Below are positions 31,920 through 32,943 of a stretch of 32,943 bases of DNA, in pieces. A program made the translations under genes and the position numbers. A model generated the notes under the pieces. The model saw only the letters and a program-made list of their open reading frames with translations, ran no database searches and was not told where the DNA came from. The stretch comes from Chthoniobacterales bacterium (GTDB lineage Bacteria > Verrucomicrobiota > Verrucomicrobiia > Chthoniobacterales > JAATET01), in NCBI GenBank assembly GCA_015655545.1, contig JAATET010000107.1, forward strand, positions 1-32,943, read 5' to 3'. Positions within the stretch are counted from its first letter, which is position 1, and every line of letters starts with the position of its first letter.

Positions 31920-32507
31920 TTAGGCTCCTCTAAACTCTTCGAGATAATTTTGCAATTGGCGATGCGCGTAAAAGAGGCGGGAGCGCACGGTGCCTTCCGA
32001 AGTTCCGAGAATCTTGGCGATCTCGGCGTGGGGCATTCCTTGAATATCGAACATGGTGACCACGGCTCTATGGTCGTGAGACAGCTTTTGCATGGCCTCG
32101 TTCAATCTTTTTTGAAGCTCGGACAGATTTGCTTCGCGGCGGGGGTCGGTGGTGGCGGTGGCTTCGATGAAATTCGGGTCGTTCTCGATGCGGGCGTCGA
32201 TGTCGTCGAGGCTGGGGCCGCGGCGGCGGTTCCGTTTTTTGAGGAAGTTGATCGTCATGTTCATGCCGATCGTATGAATCCAGGTGTAGAAACTGGAGTC
32301 GCCGCGGAAGCCTTTGATGGAGCGGTAGGCTTTCAGGAAAATATCCTGGAGCAGGTCGTTCGTCTCCTCGTGGTTCGAGGTCATGTTATAGACGAGGCCG
32401 TAGACGCGAGGGCTGTAGCGGCGGACGAGTTCGTCGAAGGCGCTGGCGTCGCCCTCTTTTGTGAGCTCGACCAGCACGGTGTCCTTGGGCTCCAGGGGTT
32501 CGTCCAT
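31920..32507 (-). CDS. ECF (sigma-70 family) RNA polymerase sigma factor
   Basis: This 195-residue protein has region 2 (about 20-90, FDELVRRYSPRVYGLVYNMT, LLQDIFLKAYRSIKGFRGDS, FYTWIHTIGMNMTINFLKKR) and region 4 (about 135-190, LSHDHRAVVTMFDIQGMPHA, EIAKILGTSEGTVRSRL). A charged linker of about 35 residues joins them, the normal RpoE-like size. It is the first gene of sigma, anti-sigma and HtrA-like, so it likely controls an envelope stress response. A possible sigma-E-type promoter of its own lies upstream (32533-32557). Confidence 0.93.
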   Translation of the reverse strand: MDEPLEPKDTVLVELTKEGDASAFDELVRRYSPRVYGLVYNMTSNHEETNDLLQDIFLKAYRSIKGFRGDSSFYTWIHTIGMNMTINFLKKRNRRRGPSLDDIDARIENDPNFIEATATTDPRREANLSELQKRLNEAMQKLSHDHRAVVTMFDIQGMPHAEIAKILGTSEGTVRSRLFYAHRQLQNYLEEFRGA

Positions 32508-32532
32508 CGGGAAAGAACCGCCGACGCTAGCA

Positions 32533-32557
32533 GACGGAAAGCGGCATGCGCAATTCC
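32533..32557 (-). promoter_or_regulatory. Possible sigma-E-type promoter of the ECF operon
   Basis: On the minus strand GGAATT (32552-32557) is followed after 15 nt by CGTC (32533-32536), resembling the GGAACTT...CGTC boxes of ECF-dependent promoters. It sits 26 bp before the sigma ATG and overlaps the end of the phosphorylase gene. It suggests autoregulation, but the match is partial. Confidence 0.3.
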
Positions 32558-32943
32558 TAGCTTAGCAGGCGCGGGAGGCCGCGGTGAAAGATGCCGATGA
32601 GCGCGCCGGCGGCGCCTTTTCCGGTGCCGGTGACTTCTTCGTGACTGAGGGCTTCGCCGGAAATGCCCGCGGCCCAGTTCGTGAGACAGGAGAAGGCCGC
32701 GACTTCCATGCCGAGAGCGCGGGCCTGGATCGTCTCGAGCACGGTCGACATCCCGACGGCATCGGCGCCGAGGGTGCGCAGCATGCGGATCTCGGCGGGC
32801 GTCTCGTATTGCGGACCGAGGAGGCTGGCGTAGACGCCTTCGTGGAGCGGAATGCCGGCTTCGATGGCGGCCTGGCGGAAAATTTCGCGCAGCGGCGGGC
32901 TGTAGGCCGAGGTGAGGTCGATAAAATTCGGGCCGCCCAGCAG
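32557..32943 (-). CDS. Purine-nucleoside phosphorylase (C-terminal part)
   Basis: The frame is open from the right edge to TAG at 32557-32559, giving the last 128 residues. [60 protein letters not shown] and [20 protein letters not shown] are trimeric PNP (PunA-like) motifs. VGMST with the following Asn carries base- and ribose-binding residues. The enzyme splits inosine/guanosine with phosphate in purine salvage. The start is outside the window; the same strand continues into the sigma operon after about 50 bp. Confidence 0.9.
   Translation of the reverse strand: MLGGPNFIDLTSAYSPPLREIFRQAAIEAGIPLHEGVYASLLGPQYETPAEIRMLRTLGADAVGMSTVLETIQARALGMEVAAFSCLTNWAAGISGEALSHEEVTGTGKGAAGALIGIFHRGLPRLLS

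Overview
This is a GC-rich chromosomal window of about 33 kb with tightly packed genes on both strands. It has no rRNA, tRNA, CRISPR array or intact mobile element that I can see. The protein set fits a diderm, LPS-bearing bacterium of the PVC group, most likely Verrucomicrobiota (inference from protein style; no marker search was run). It includes a LolC/E-type permease, a TonB-like protein, a GT9 heptosyltransferase, large secreted TPR proteins and a Cys-less S14. Many neighbouring genes overlap by ATGA or TGATG. Clear Shine-Dalgarno sequences are uncommon at the starts I inspected.

Layout. 1-301(-): a saccharopine-dehydrogenase-like gene running off the left edge, preceded by a structured leader (302-420) with mutually exclusive hairpins. 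498-1826(+): LolC/E-like permease. 1863-2894(-): orphan LuxE-type acyl-protein synthetase. 2960-7789(+): three-gene envelope operon (giant TPR protein, secreted unknown, membrane-anchored vWA protein). 7790-8323: a decayed island with a transposase tail and a frameshifted DUF433 antitoxin. 8324-13231(-): M29 aminopeptidase, CNNM/CorC protein, FmdB zinc ribbon, S14, a membrane protein and agmatine deiminase. 13336-17245(+): miaB, rex, an OGG1-like glycosylase and a TonB-like protein. 17232-19865(-): transglutaminase-like protease, PlsC-like acyltransferase, a 28-codon linking ORF and an alpha/beta hydrolase. 19973(+): sugar nucleotidyltransferase broken by an in-frame amber codon. 20769-21875(-): thiH. 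21979-23244(+): avtA. 28928 down to 23229(-): a seven-gene overlapping operon (tmk, holB, proB, ABC-2 permease, TPR-like protein, metallophosphatase, GT9). 28991-30452(+): 2-hydroxyacid dehydrogenase and EVE protein. 32507 down to 30449(-): ECF sigma factor, probable anti-sigma factor and an HtrA-like protein that has lost its catalytic triad. 32557-32943(-): partial purine nucleoside phosphorylase.

The most interesting signals are these. (i) The sigma/anti-sigma/dead-HtrA module has a DegS-RseA-like layout, but the protease is inactive and the anti-sigma factor ends in Phe-Ser-Phe, an OMP-like PDZ ligand. (ii) Four intergenic imperfect inverted repeats are built from 9-bp GGA-units; they abut start codons and supply C-terminal codons. 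(iii) The leader at 302-420 looks like a regulatory RNA. (iv) The nucleotidyltransferase has an amber codon just before a predicted metal-binding Asp. (v) A 28-codon ORF is wedged by start/stop overlaps between two lipid/hydrolase genes. I found no defence or biosynthetic island; most of the window is core metabolism and envelope biology.
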